A stretch of 64,000 nt of DNA from Paraburkholderia saeva. Its GTDB lineage: Bacteria; Pseudomonadota; Gammaproteobacteria; Burkholderiales; Burkholderiaceae. The stretch lies in assembly GCF_907164555.1 (NCBI RefSeq), contig NZ_CAJQZC010000008.1, forward strand, positions 124,001-188,000, written 5' to 3'. This document shows, one piece after another, positions 1 through 8,397 of the stretch (within the stretch, counting starts at the first letter, position 1; each line of letters opens with the position of its first letter). Under the pieces are notes generated by a model. The model was not told where the DNA came from, did not search any database, and saw only the letters and a program-made list of their open reading frames with translations. Made by a program: the position numbers and the translations under genes.

Positions 1-2
1 GC

Positions 3-365
3 GAAGGCATGCTGGCGCTCTCCGATGCCGTGCTGCCGCGCTGGTTCACGGCGGGATTTTTCGAGCGCGAGCCGCTGATGCTCGCGCAGATTCGCGACGT
101 GTTCGTGCATACGGACAACGAAGGCTACGCATCGAACTGCGAAGCGATCGACGCCACCGATCTGCGTCCGGAAGCGCCCGGCATCCGGTTGCCGGTGCTG
201 GTGATCTCCGGCACGCACGATCTTGCCGCGACGCCCGCGCAGGGCCGCGAGCTCGCGGAAGCCATTCCAGGCGCGCGCTATGTCGAACTCGACGCCTCGC
301 ACATTTCCAACATCGAGCAGGCCGACGTCTTCACGAAGACCGTGCTCGACTTTCTGGCGGAGTAA
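3..365 (+). CDS. pcaD: 3-oxoadipate enol-lactonase, C-terminal part (cut by window edge)
   Basis: The frame is open from the left edge, so only about the last 120 residues are present. They match the C-terminal half of an alpha/beta hydrolase: a cap region, then VLVISGTHD, where the aspartate is the usual catalytic acid, and a final ASHISNIEQ, where the histidine is the catalytic base. PcaD hydrolyses 3-oxoadipate enol-lactone to 3-oxoadipate in the protocatechuate branch of the beta-ketoadipate pathway, in the cytoplasm. The assignment to PcaD rather than another hydrolase rests mainly on the next gene, pcaC, which starts 2 bases after this stop codon and encodes the preceding pathway step. 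Confidence 0.8.
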   Translation, partial: EGMLALSDAVLPRWFTAGFFEREPLMLAQIRDVFVHTDNEGYASNCEAIDATDLRPEAPGIRLPVLVISGTHDLAATPAQGRELAEAIPGARYVELDASHISNIEQADVFTKTVLDFLAE

Positions 366-367
366 CG

Positions 368-778
368 ATGACCGATGACGAACGCTACGAAGCGGGCATG
401 GGTGTGCGTCGCGCGGTGCTGGGCGAAGCACACGTCGACCGGTCACTGGCCAGTCGCACCGAGCTGACGACGGAGTTTCAGAACTTCATCACGCGCTACG
501 CGTGGGGCGAGATCTGGACGCGTGAAGGGCTGCCGCGCCACACGCGCAGCCTGCTGACGATCGCGATGATGGTCGCGCTCAACCGCAGCGAAGAACTGGC
601 CCTGCATCTGCGCGCGGCGAAAAACAACGGCGTCACGCGCGACGAGATCAAGGAAGTGCTGATGCAGACCGCGATCTATTGCGGCGTGCCGGCCGCGAAT
701 TCCGCGTTCCATCTTGCGGACAGACTGTTCCGCGAAGAAGACGCCGCCGCTGCGGGTGCTTCGGCGGAAAAGCCTTAA
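368..778 (+). CDS. pcaC: 4-carboxymuconolactone decarboxylase
   Basis: This 136-residue protein has the length and sequence pattern of PcaC: a Tyr-rich N-terminus (DERYEAGMGVRRAVLG), a helix ending FITRYAWGEIWTR, then RSLLTIAMM and ELALHLRAAKNNGVT with the conserved histidine, and an EVLMQTAIYCGVPAAN segment. PcaC decarboxylates gamma-carboxymuconolactone to 3-oxoadipate enol-lactone, the substrate of PcaD. It is translationally linked to pcaD (2-base gap) and is the last gene of this cluster, since a strong hairpin follows. The C-terminal tail, rich in Ala and Glu, is typical of beta-proteobacterial copies. Confidence 0.93.
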   Translation: MTDDERYEAGMGVRRAVLGEAHVDRSLASRTELTTEFQNFITRYAWGEIWTREGLPRHTRSLLTIAMMVALNRSEELALHLRAAKNNGVTRDEIKEVLMQTAIYCGVPAANSAFHLADRLFREEDAAAAGASAEKP

Positions 779-859
779 AAGCCCGCGTACGCGGCAATTC
801 CCGCGCCACACGCCGGCATCTCCAGCATGTGCCGCGCGCGCATCGCAACATCGCCACGC

Positions 860-889
860 AAGCGGTCGATCCAGGCGGATCGACCGTTT
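860..889 (+). terminator. Probable terminator after pcaC
   Basis: A perfect 10-bp inverted repeat (CGGTCGATCC, loop AGGC, GGATCGACCG) extends to 13 bp through AAG/TTT pairing. It lies 80 bases after the pcaC stop. The T-run is short (TTT), so termination may be partial. The rest of the gap to the next gene holds a small palindrome, GTTCA-AC-TGAAC, at 970-981, which may be regulatory for the transporter. Confidence 0.6.
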
Positions 890-1032
890 GCGCCTGCCTG
901 CGCCCTGCCGGCAAGTGCGTTCAAGGCCGAAGACGGCTTGCGCTGATAAAATTCGCCATTGACGTTCCTGTTCAACTGAACGTTCCCGATGCGCTTGAAT
1001 GGCGCTGAATCGCGAAGCCGTCAAGGGCAACG

Positions 1033-2955
1033 ATGCTTTCCAATCTGCTGGTACAACTCGTCAACGGACTGGCCGACGCGTCGGCGCTCTTTCTCGTCGC
1101 GGCGGGACTGTCGCTGATCTTTGGCGTGACGCGGATCGTCAATTTCGCCCACGGCTCGTTCTACATGATCGGCGTATACGTGGCGTACAGCATCGCGAGC
1201 CGCTTTGGCGCCACGACGGCCGGCTTCTGGGTGTCGGTCGTGGCGGCTGCACTGGTCGTCGCCGTGCTGGGTGCACTGGTCGAGGTGGTTGTTCTGCGGC
1301 GTATCTATCGCGCACCTGAACTGTTCCATCTGCTCGCCACGTTTGCACTTGTGCTGATTTTCCGTGACGCGGCGCTGTGGCTCTGGGGGCCGCAGGACCT
1401 GTTCGGTCCGCGCGCGCCGCATCTGGCCGGAGCGATCGATCTGCTCGGCCATACATTACCGACGTACGATATTGCATTGATCGTCATGGGCCCGCTGGTG
1501 CTGCTGGCGCTCTGGTATGCGCTGACGCGCACGCGTTGGGGCACGCTCGTGCGGGCGGCCACGCAGGATCGCGAGATGCTCGGCGCACTCGGCATCAATC
1601 AGGCATGGCTCTTTACCGGCGTGTTCTTTGTCGGCGCGTTTCTCGCCGGACTGGCGGGTGCCTTGCAGGTGCCGCGCATGTCGGCGAATCTCTCGCTGGA
1701 TCTGGAGACGATCGGCAATGCGTTCGTTGTCGTCGTGGTCGGCGGCATGGGTTCGATTCCGGGCGCGTTCGTCGCTGCGCTCCTGATCGCGGAGATCAAG
1801 GCGCTCTGTATCGGCATCGGTCATGTGTCGATTGGCGGGATCGATCTATCGCTCAGCAAGTTCACGCTCGTGGCCGAATTCGTCGTGATGGCGATTGTGC
1901 TGGTGGTGCGTCCGTGGGGTTTGCTGGGTCGCGCCACGACGGCGGTTCGCGGCATGGCCGCCGCTGAAGCGCCGCTGCGGCCCGCAGGCAAACGCTTACG
2001 CGCGCTGGCCGTCGTTGCGCTTGTAGTGCTTGCGCTCGCACCGCTTGCCGCAACTGCATTTCCTTATATGCCGGTGCTGCTCGTCGAAATCCTGATTGCC
2101 GTGCTGTTCGCGGCAAGCCTGCATTTCATCATGGGGCCCGGCGGCATGCATTCGTTCGGGCATGCGGCATATTTCGGGCTCGGCGCTTATGGTGCCGCAC
2201 TGTTTCTCAAGGTTCTCGATCTGCCGATGGAGGCCGCCCTGGTGCTCGGTCCGCTGCTTGCCGTGGGCGGCGCGCTCGTGTTCGGGTGGTTCTGCGTGCG
2301 GCTCTCGGGCGTTTATCTCGCGATGCTGACGCTGGCTTTTGCACAGATCGTCTGGTCTGTCGTGTTCCAGTGGGATGACGTCACGGGCGGCAGCAACGGC
2401 GTGCTGGGATTGTGGCCGTCGAGCTGGCTGTCGTCGCCGGTCGCGTACTACTACTTGACGCTCGTGTGCGCCGCATTGGGCGTCTGGCTGCTGCGCCGGA
2501 TGCTGTTTTCTCCGCTCGGATACGCGATGCGTGCGTCGCGTGATTCCGTGCTGCGCGCGGAGGCAATTGGCATTGATGTGAAGCGTGTGCAATGGGCCGC
2601 ATTCGTGATCGCATCGCTCTTCTGCGGGCTTGCCGGATCGCTCTATGCGTTCTCCAAGGGCACGATTTCGCCGGAGGTCATCAGCATCGGCCGCTCTGTC
2701 GACGGACTCGTCATGGTGCTGCTCGGCGGTCTCCAGACGCTGACAGGGCCGATCGTCGGCGCGGCTGTATTCACATGGCTCGAGGATACCGTCGCGCGCC
2801 AGACCGACTACTGGCAGGCGTTGCTTGGCTTCGCCATCCTGTTGCTCGTAATCGCGTTCCCGCAAGGGATCGCCGGTTTTATCCGCGATCGATTCGACAA
2901 CGATGATGCTGACGACAGCACGAAGAACAGCGCCGCGGCCACGGAGGGTCTGTGA
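1033..2955 (+). CDS. Fused LivH-LivM branched-chain amino acid-type ABC permease
   Basis: One 640-residue protein carries both inner-membrane permease halves of a branched-chain amino acid-type (HAAT) importer. Residues 1 to about 300 look like LivH (AAGLSLIFGVTRIVNFAHGS near the start, GGMGSIPGAF later). Residues 325-630 look like LivM (GPGGMHSFGHAAYFGLGAYG, then the EAIGID and GLAGSLYAFSKG region). The linker at residues 300-325 is short and Ala/Arg-rich. LivH and LivM are usually separate genes, so this is a natural fusion. The ATPase gene begins within its stop codon. HAAT systems also carry aromatic acids, and the pca neighbours make an aromatic or related substrate plausible; the sequence does not settle it. 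Confidence 0.92.
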   Translation: MLSNLLVQLVNGLADASALFLVAAGLSLIFGVTRIVNFAHGSFYMIGVYVAYSIASRFGATTAGFWVSVVAAALVVAVLGALVEVVVLRRIYRAPELFHLLATFALVLIFRDAALWLWGPQDLFGPRAPHLAGAIDLLGHTLPTYDIALIVMGPLVLLALWYALTRTRWGTLVRAATQDREMLGALGINQAWLFTGVFFVGAFLAGLAGALQVPRMSANLSLDLETIGNAFVVVVVGGMGSIPGAFVAALLIAEIKALCIGIGHVSIGGIDLSLSKFTLVAEFVVMAIVLVVRPWGLLGRATTAVRGMAAAEAPLRPAGKRLRALAVVALVVLALAPLAATAFPYMPVLLVEILIAVLFAASLHFIMGPGGMHSFGHAAYFGLGAYGAALFLKVLDLPMEAALVLGPLLAVGGALVFGWFCVRLSGVYLAMLTLAFAQIVWSVVFQWDDVTGGSNGVLGLWPSSWLSSPVAYYYLTLVCAALGVWLLRRMLFSPLGYAMRASRDSVLRAEAIGIDVKRVQWAAFVIASLFCGLAGSLYAFSKGTISPEVISIGRSVDGLVMVLLGGLQTLTGPIVGAAVFTWLEDTVARQTDYWQALLGFAILLLVIAFPQGIAGFIRDRFDNDDADDSTKNSAAATEGL

Positions 2956-3749
2956 GCCTCCTGCGCGTCTCGGGCCTGTCGAAATCGTTTGGCGGTCTGA
3001 TGGCTGTCGACGGTGTGTCGTTCGGTGTCGAAGCAGGGCAACTGGTCGCCCTGATCGGACCGAACGGTGCCGGCAAATCGACGTGCTTCAACATGGTGAA
3101 CGGGCAGTTGCGGCCTTCTTCCGGCTCGATCGTTTTCGATGGCCATGAACTGGTTGGCAGGCGTCCGCGCGACATCTGGCGGCTGGGCGTCGGGCGCACG
3201 TTCCAGATCGCCGCGACCTTCAACTCGATGACGGTGCTCGAAAACGTGCAGATGGCGCTCGTCTCGCGCGAGCGGAAACTGTTTGGGCTGTGGAAAGCGG
3301 CGTCGTCGTGGTTTGAGGAAGAAGCGATGGCATTGCTCGATCAGGTCGGCATGGCAGCGGACGCGCATCGCGCATGCGGTGTGCTCGCCTATGGCGACGT
3401 CAAGCGCGTCGAGCTGGCGATAGCGCTCGCGAACCGCCCGAGGCTCCTCTTGATGGATGAACCCACCGCCGGCATGGCGCCCGAAGAGCGCAACGACCTG
3501 ATGGCACTGACGAGACGCCTCGTCACCGAACGCAAGATCGGCGTGCTGTTCACCGAGCACAGCATGGACGTCGTGTTCGCTTACGCAGACAGAATGATCG
3601 TCCTTGCGCGCGGCAGGCTGATCGCAGAAGGCAGCGCGGACGCGATCCGTAACAACGCGCGTGTGCAGGAAGTCTATCTGGGCGCAGGCAGGACATTCGA
3701 GCAACGCACGCTGCTTGCCGACGCGGATTCAGATGGAGCGCGACAATGA
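2952..3749 (+). CDS. livG: HAAT-type ABC transporter ATP-binding protein LivG
   Basis: 265-residue cytoplasmic ATPase of the importer. Walker A is GPNGAGKST near residue 36. The LivG-type degenerate signature is LAYGDVKRVELA, followed by Walker B RLLLMDEPTAGM and the H-loop in VLFTEHSMD. The start is a GTG overlapping the permease stop (GTGA), which indicates translational coupling. The protein ends with the usual LivG tail (ADAIRNNARVQEVYLG), extended here by about 25 residues. It pairs with the LivF ATPase directly downstream. Confidence 0.93.
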   Translation: MSLLRVSGLSKSFGGLMAVDGVSFGVEAGQLVALIGPNGAGKSTCFNMVNGQLRPSSGSIVFDGHELVGRRPRDIWRLGVGRTFQIAATFNSMTVLENVQMALVSRERKLFGLWKAASSWFEEEAMALLDQVGMAADAHRACGVLAYGDVKRVELAIALANRPRLLLMDEPTAGMAPEERNDLMALTRRLVTERKIGVLFTEHSMDVVFAYADRMIVLARGRLIAEGSADAIRNNARVQEVYLGAGRTFEQRTLLADADSDGARQ

Positions 3750-4459
3750 GCGAGCCGATGCTGAAAGTGTCCGGCCTTAACGCGTTCTACGGTCGCGCGC
3801 ACATTCTGTTCGACATCGATCTTGAAGTCGCACGCGGCGAAGTGGTTGCGCTGATGGGCCGCAACGGCGCGGGCAAATCGACGACGATGAAAGCGATCAT
3901 GGGCCTTCTGCCGCGCGAGCAGGGCTCGGTGACGTTTCGCGGCGCGGATATCTCGACGTTGCCGCCGTATCGCATCGCGCGGATGGGCATGGGGTTCGTG
4001 CCGGAAGACCGACGTGTGTTTTCCGATCTCACGGTGATGGAAAATCTCGATGCCGGCCGCCAGCCGCCGCGCGATGGCGCGCCAGAATGGACCCCCGAGA
4101 AACTCTTTCGCCTGTTCCCGAATCTTGGCGAAATGCCCGGCCGCCCAGGCGGCCAGATGAGCGGCGGCGAGCAGCAGATGCTCACCGTTTCCCGCACCCT
4201 GATGGGCAATCCCTCGCTCGTGCTGCTCGATGAACCATCGGAAGGTGTCGCGCCGATCATCGTCGAACAGATGGCGAACATGATTCTCGAACTGAAGCGC
4301 GAAGGCATGTCGATCCTGTTGTCGGAACAGAATCTCCATTTCGCCGAACTCGTCAGCGACCGTGCGTACGTGCTTGAAAAAGGCCGCATCCGCTTTAGCG
4401 GCGCGATCGCTGAACTCGCAAAAGATGAAGCCGCGAGGCGCGCCTGGCTTGGCGTCTGA
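3746..4459 (+). CDS. livF: HAAT-type ABC transporter ATP-binding protein LivF
   Basis: 237-residue second ATPase of the importer, normal LivF length. It shows Walker A GRNGAGKST near residue 38, the canonical signature MSGGEQQML, Walker B LVLLDEPSEGVAP, and a Q-for-H variation in the switch region (LLSEQNLHFAE) that is normal in LivF. It overlaps livG by 4 bases (ATGA). It should dimerise with LivG on the fused permease. The substrate-binding protein follows after a 147-base gap containing only small GC-rich hairpins. Confidence 0.93.
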   Translation: MSEPMLKVSGLNAFYGRAHILFDIDLEVARGEVVALMGRNGAGKSTTMKAIMGLLPREQGSVTFRGADISTLPPYRIARMGMGFVPEDRRVFSDLTVMENLDAGRQPPRDGAPEWTPEKLFRLFPNLGEMPGRPGGQMSGGEQQMLTVSRTLMGNPSLVLLDEPSEGVAPIIVEQMANMILELKREGMSILLSEQNLHFAELVSDRAYVLEKGRIRFSGAIAELAKDEAARRAWLGV

Positions 4460-4606
4460 CTGTTACCGCAGCCGGCGCGCGTCGGGTGCGCGCCCGCAAA
4501 ACCCGGTACGATGCCGGGCTGGCGCGACTGCAGGCGCGCTTCCGCATTGAAAGACGGCCCCGGATTCGCAGCATTCACACCACATACCGATAACGGAGAA
4601 CAGGCA

Positions 4607-5815
4607 ATGGCCACGCGCGCAGGATGGATCACACGCATGACGGTTTCGTTGACGCTCTCGTTGACCGCGCTCGGTGCGAGCGCGCAGCAGACGATCAGGA
4701 TCGGCGAAATCAACAGCTACAAGGCGCAACCCGCGTTTCTTGGGCCGTACAAAAACGGCTGGAATCTCGCACTCGACCAGATCAACGCGTCAGGCGGCGT
4801 GCTGGGCAAACAGCTCGAAGTCGTCTCGCGTGATGACAACGGCAACCCTGGCGACGCGATCCGCGTTGCACAGGAACTGATCGCGCGCGAGCAGGTACAA
4901 CTGCTGTTCGGCGGGTTTCTGTCGAATACCGGCCTCGCGCTGACCGACTTCGCGAAGCAGCGCAAGATTTTCTTCCTGGCCGCCGAACCGCTGACCGACA
5001 AGATCGTCTGGGCCGACGGCAACAAATACACGTACCGTCTGCGTCCTTCCACGTACATGCAGGTCGCGATGCTCGTGCCGGAAGCCGTGAAGCTCAAGAA
5101 GAAGCGCTGGGCGCTGGTCTATCCGAACTACGAATACGGGCAGTCGGCCGTTGCGACGTTCATGAAGCTGATGAAAGCCGCGCAACCCGATGTCGAGTTC
5201 GTCACTGAACAGGCCACGCCACTTGGCAACATCGACGCTGGCGCGGTCACGCAGGCACTCGCCGATGCGAAGCCCGATGCGATCTTCAATGCACTGTTCA
5301 GCGCAGACCTCGGCAAGTTCGTGCGCGAAGGCAATACGCGGGGTCTCTTCAAGGATCGCAGCGTCGTGTCGCTACTGACGGGCGAACCGGACTATCTCGA
5401 TCCGCTTGGCGCCGAAGCACCGACGGGCTGGATCGTCACAGGCTACCCGTGGTATTCGATCGATACGCCAGCGAACAAAAAGTTTGTCGATGCCTACGAG
5501 GCGAAGTATCACGACTATCCGCGTAACGGATCCGTGGTGGGCTATACGGCGCTGATGTCGATTGCAAACGGACTGAAGAAGGCAGGCTCAACCGATCCTG
5601 ACAAGCTGGCCGCTGCGTTCAAGGGCCTCGGCGTCGACACGCCGTTCGGGCCGATCACATTTCGCGCCCAGGACAACCAGTCGACGATGGGTGCGTACGT
5701 CGGCGTGACGGGCGTGAAGGACGGCAAGGGCGTGATGACGTCGTATCGCTACATCGACGGCGCAAGCGTGCAACCGTCCGATGCGGACGTGAAAAAGCTG
5801 CGCCCTGCGGAATAG
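4607..5815 (+). CDS. Periplasmic substrate-binding protein of the HAAT-type importer
   Basis: 402-residue type I periplasmic binding protein (Leu/Ile/Val-binding family). The start is the ATG after AACGGAGAACAGGCA, because the next 25 residues form a clear Sec signal peptide ending ASA before QQTIRIGEI. The in-frame start 96 bases upstream would spoil it. The mature protein shows the family pattern NLALDQINASGGVLGKQLEV, then DAIRVAQELI and LFGGFLSNTGLAL. The ligand is not readable from sequence. Proteins with this NSYKAQPAFLGPYKNG-type start are often annotated as aromatic or hydroxylated-compound binders, which fits the adjacent pca genes (inference). Confidence 0.9.
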   Translation: MATRAGWITRMTVSLTLSLTALGASAQQTIRIGEINSYKAQPAFLGPYKNGWNLALDQINASGGVLGKQLEVVSRDDNGNPGDAIRVAQELIAREQVQLLFGGFLSNTGLALTDFAKQRKIFFLAAEPLTDKIVWADGNKYTYRLRPSTYMQVAMLVPEAVKLKKKRWALVYPNYEYGQSAVATFMKLMKAAQPDVEFVTEQATPLGNIDAGAVTQALADAKPDAIFNALFSADLGKFVREGNTRGLFKDRSVVSLLTGEPDYLDPLGAEAPTGWIVTGYPWYSIDTPANKKFVDAYEAKYHDYPRNGSVVGYTALMSIANGLKKAGSTDPDKLAAAFKGLGVDTPFGPITFRAQDNQSTMGAYVGVTGVKDGKGVMTSYRYIDGASVQPSDADVKKLRPAE

Positions 5816-5833
5816 TCAGGTGCGAATCGGGCA

Positions 5834-5875
5834 CGGCATTACGCGGTGACGATACAGGTCTTCTGCGTAATGCCG
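5834..5875 (+). terminator. Inverted repeat after the importer operon, terminator-like
   Basis: CGGCATTACGC at 5834-5844 and its exact reverse complement GCGTAATGCCG at 5865-5875 can form an 11-bp stem with a 20-base loop. There is no following T-run on the plus strand, so it could be a weak terminator or an mRNA-stabilising hairpin. It sits between the convergent ends of the binding-protein gene and the small gene on the minus strand. Confidence 0.4.
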
Positions 5876-5896
5876 GGGATAGCGCTCAACCTTGCG

Positions 5897-6148
5897 CTAT
5901 TCCTCGTGATCGTGTTCGGCGACGAAGTGGCGTAGATACGCGAGAACGGCCGCTTCGGCGGCGCGATGATCGGCGCCGTTTTTTGAACCGGCGTTTTCTT
6001 CGTCGCCAAAGAGCGCGGACGGAGCGTTGTGAACATCCACTTCCTGGCCTTCGCGATACAGGCGGATTTCGTGAGCCGTTTCGATGTACTCGGCGATCCA
6101 GTGGACCCCTTCGATATGCGTGCCAGCACGTATAGCCGGTGGTTTCAT
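5897..6148 (-). CDS. Small conserved-type hypothetical protein
   Basis: 83-residue acidic protein, not assigned to a function. The start is supported by GGAGA seven bases ahead of the ATG on the minus strand. The sequence reads like a real folded protein (AGTHIEGVHWIAEYIETAHEI then RLYREGQEVDVH). It has His and Glu residues throughout, a helix at the end (AAEAAVLAYLRHFVAEHD), and no signal peptide or membrane segment. A competing frame at 5839-6129 has much poorer composition. It is transcribed away from the basic protein gene at 6339. Confidence 0.65.
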   Translation of the reverse strand: MKPPAIRAGTHIEGVHWIAEYIETAHEIRLYREGQEVDVHNAPSALFGDEENAGSKNGADHRAAEAAVLAYLRHFVAEHDHEE

Positions 6149-6338
6149 GGTTGCGTCTCCGGTATAGATAGTCTGAAGCGCCTTTTTCTTTCGCTTTTTC
6201 CTCTGTTTCTCCCTGGCTTCCCTTTAACAATAGGCGCTGCGTCAGGGCCGTGCACTCTTTGTTGAGTCGGCGCGCGGCGGAGCCACGGGCACATGCGTTG
6301 CTTCCCCGGAGTGACAATCCTCACCCTGGAGAACTGTC

Positions 6339-6863
6339 ATGCCTGAAAGGAAAACCATCGCGCGCGCGCAAGCGGACAAACGCGCAGGAAAGTCGGCGAG
6401 CACCCAGGCCGGCGAATTCGTGAAGGAAGAAGTCGATCGCGTGCGGGAAGGCAGGCACGGCGTCAGATCGGCGAAGCAGGCCATCGCGATCGGCCTCTCG
6501 AAAGCGCGTCGTGCGGGCGTTGCACTCAAGGCGCCGAAGAAGGGCTCGACCAGCGAAGCAACGCGCAGGAAGGCGGCTCAGGATAGCGCCGCTGGCAAGC
6601 GTCACCCGGGCGCCGCAAAATCCTCCACCGCGGAGTCGAAATCGACGCGTTCCCGTGCCACGACCGCCGCGCTCAAGCGCGAGAGCGGCGAGGGCGCAAC
6701 GAAGGAGGCGTTGTCGAAACAGGCGAAATCGGCGGCCAGCCGTCGGCCGGCAGCGAGCCGGTCCGCCGCGGCGAAGAAAGCCGCGCAGACCAAAGGCGCG
6801 ACCGGCCGTTCAGCAGCCGCAAAAAAAGCGGCCCATACAAGGGCCGCCCGTGCGCATCACTAG
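6339..6863 (+). CDS. Basic Lys/Arg/Ala-rich protein, DUF6496-like N-terminus
   Basis: 174 residues, strongly basic. The first 70 residues form a conserved-looking module (MPERKTIARAQ, QAGEFVKEEVDRVREGRHG, then SAKQAIAIGLSKARRAGV). The SAKQAIAIGLSKAR stretch is the hallmark of small DUF6496-type proteins. The remaining 100 residues are low-complexity Ala, Lys, Arg, Ser and Thr, with a short repeat SAAAKKAAQTKGATGR then SAAAKKAAHTR. That tail resembles histone H1-like tails and suggests nucleic acid binding (inference). CTGGAGA precedes the ATG at good distance. It converges on the aminotransferase gene. Confidence 0.8.
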   Translation: MPERKTIARAQADKRAGKSASTQAGEFVKEEVDRVREGRHGVRSAKQAIAIGLSKARRAGVALKAPKKGSTSEATRRKAAQDSAAGKRHPGAAKSSTAESKSTRSRATTAALKRESGEGATKEALSKQAKSAASRRPAASRSAAAKKAAQTKGATGRSAAAKKAAHTRAARAHH

Positions 6864-6901
6864 ACGTGTAGCGCGCCTCACGGCGCGCGACACGTCACAC
6901 G

Positions 6902-8230
6902 TTACTGCACAGTCGCGAGCACCTCGCGAACGGTGCTGAAAATGCGGTCGATCTGCGCTTCCTCGATGATGAGCGGCGGTGAGAACGCGAGAATATCGCC
7001 CGTGAAGCGGATCAGCACGCCCGCTTCGAAGCATTTGACGAATGCCTCATAGGCACGCGCGCCCGGCGCGCCGTCGCGCGTGTCGAGTTCGATGCCGGCG
7101 ACCATGCCGAGATTGCGAATGTCCTTCACGTGCTTCGCATCGCGCAGCGCGTGCACGGCGCTTTCGAACTTCGGCGCCATCGAGGCGGCGCGGGCGAACA
7201 GGTCTTCGCGGCGATACAGATCGAGCGTCGCGATGGCGGCGGCCGTGGCAGCCGGGTGCGCGGAATACGTGTAGCCGTGCGCGAGTTCGATTGCGCCGGG
7301 CGCGCCGCTATTCACGATCGTGTCGTGAACCGTGCGGCTTGCCGCGACCGCGCCCATCGGAATCGCTGCGTTGTTGATGGCCTTGGCCATCGTCAGCAGG
7401 TCCGGCGTGACGCCGAAGTATTCGCTTGCCGTGGCCTTGCCGAGGCGACCGAAACCCGTGATCACTTCGTCGAAGATCAGCAGGATGCCGTGTTTCGTAC
7501 AGATGTCGCGCAATTTCTTCAGATAGCCTTGCGGCGGAATCAGCACACCCGTCGAACCCGCGACAGGCTCGACGATCACAGCCGCAATCGTAGACGCATC
7601 ATGCAGCGTCACGATACGTTCGAGCTCATCGGCGAGATGCGCGCCCCACGCCGGCTGACCCTTCGAAAACGCGTTGTGTTCGAGGTTATGCGTGTGCGGC
7701 AGATGATCGACCGCCGGCAGCAACGCGCCCGAAAACGTCTTGCGGTTCGGCGAAATGCCGCCCACCGAGATGCCGCCAAAACCAACGCCGTGATACCCGC
7801 GTTCGCGACCGATCAGACGCGTGCGTTGACCTTCGCCGCGCGCGCGGTGATACGCAAGCGCGATTTTCAGCGCGGTATCGACGGATTCCGAACCCGAGTT
7901 CGTGAAGAAAATGCGGTCGAGGCCTTCCGGCATCAGCTCAGCCACCTTCGCCGCCGCTTCGAATGCGAGCGGATGGCCCATCTGGAACGTCGGCGCGAAG
8001 TCGAGCGTGGAAAGCTGCTTCGTGATCGCAGCGACGATCTCGTCGCGGCTGTGGCCGGCGTTCACGCACCACAGGCCGGCGCAGCCGTCCAGCACCTCGC
8101 GACCGTCTGTCGTGCGGTAGTACATGCCCTTGGCCGATTCCAGCAGGCGTGGCGCCGCCTTGAACTGGCGATTGGCGGTAAACGGCATCCAGAAAGACGA
8201 CAGATCGTCGATGACGGGGCGCGAAGTCAT
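6902..8230 (-). CDS. Class III omega-aminotransferase, beta-alanine--pyruvate type
   Basis: 442-residue PLP enzyme of class III. Visible motifs are DGCAGLWCVNAGH near residue 50, FFTNSGSESVDTALK near 110, GYHGVGFGG near 147, the cofactor aspartate in LIFDEVITGFGRLG (D254) and the Schiff-base lysine in LTMAKAIN (K283). This set matches beta-alanine:pyruvate aminotransferases (BauA/AptA type), which move an amino group from a terminal amine to pyruvate. GAGGAGA stands before the ATG on the minus strand. The divergent MocR-type regulator gene, 167 bases away, is probably its activator, since MocR regulators commonly control adjacent PLP or amine-metabolism genes. Confidence 0.9.
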   Translation of the reverse strand: MTSRPVIDDLSSFWMPFTANRQFKAAPRLLESAKGMYYRTTDGREVLDGCAGLWCVNAGHSRDEIVAAITKQLSTLDFAPTFQMGHPLAFEAAAKVAELMPEGLDRIFFTNSGSESVDTALKIALAYHRARGEGQRTRLIGRERGYHGVGFGGISVGGISPNRKTFSGALLPAVDHLPHTHNLEHNAFSKGQPAWGAHLADELERIVTLHDASTIAAVIVEPVAGSTGVLIPPQGYLKKLRDICTKHGILLIFDEVITGFGRLGKATASEYFGVTPDLLTMAKAINNAAIPMGAVAASRTVHDTIVNSGAPGAIELAHGYTYSAHPAATAAAIATLDLYRREDLFARAASMAPKFESAVHALRDAKHVKDIRNLGMVAGIELDTRDGAPGARAYEAFVKCFEAGVLIRFTGDILAFSPPLIIEEAQIDRIFSTVREVLATVQ

Positions 8231-8257
8231 GGGTTTTTCTCCTCGAAGTGGTAGCGA

Positions 8258-8342
8258 AACTGTAGCGCTCGCGGTTTAATGGCGGCATAGACAGTTGACT
8301 CATCTGCGCTGGTAACTGTGCTGGTGATTCAGCGCCAACTGT
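8258..8342. promoter_or_regulatory. Putative MocR operator: spaced AACTGT/ACAGTT half-sites
   Basis: Between the divergent aminotransferase and MocR genes the hexamer AACTGT or its complement ACAGTT occurs four times: 8258-8263, 8291-8296, 8314-8319 and 8337-8342. The last three are exactly 23 bases apart, about two helical turns, which places them on one face of the DNA. Binding of MocR-family dimers to regularly spaced repeats in the shared promoter is known for the family. The link to this regulator is inferred from position only. Confidence 0.45.
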
Positions 8343-8397
8343 TGTGGCGCGTGCGTGATCCCTTCGTGGTTCTTAAAAGCGCATTACCTTCTTCGTC

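Noticed and set aside
7130..8254. 374-codon plus-strand frame opposite the omega-aminotransferase
   Set aside because: Arg-rich shadow; the aminotransferase carries all expected motifs.
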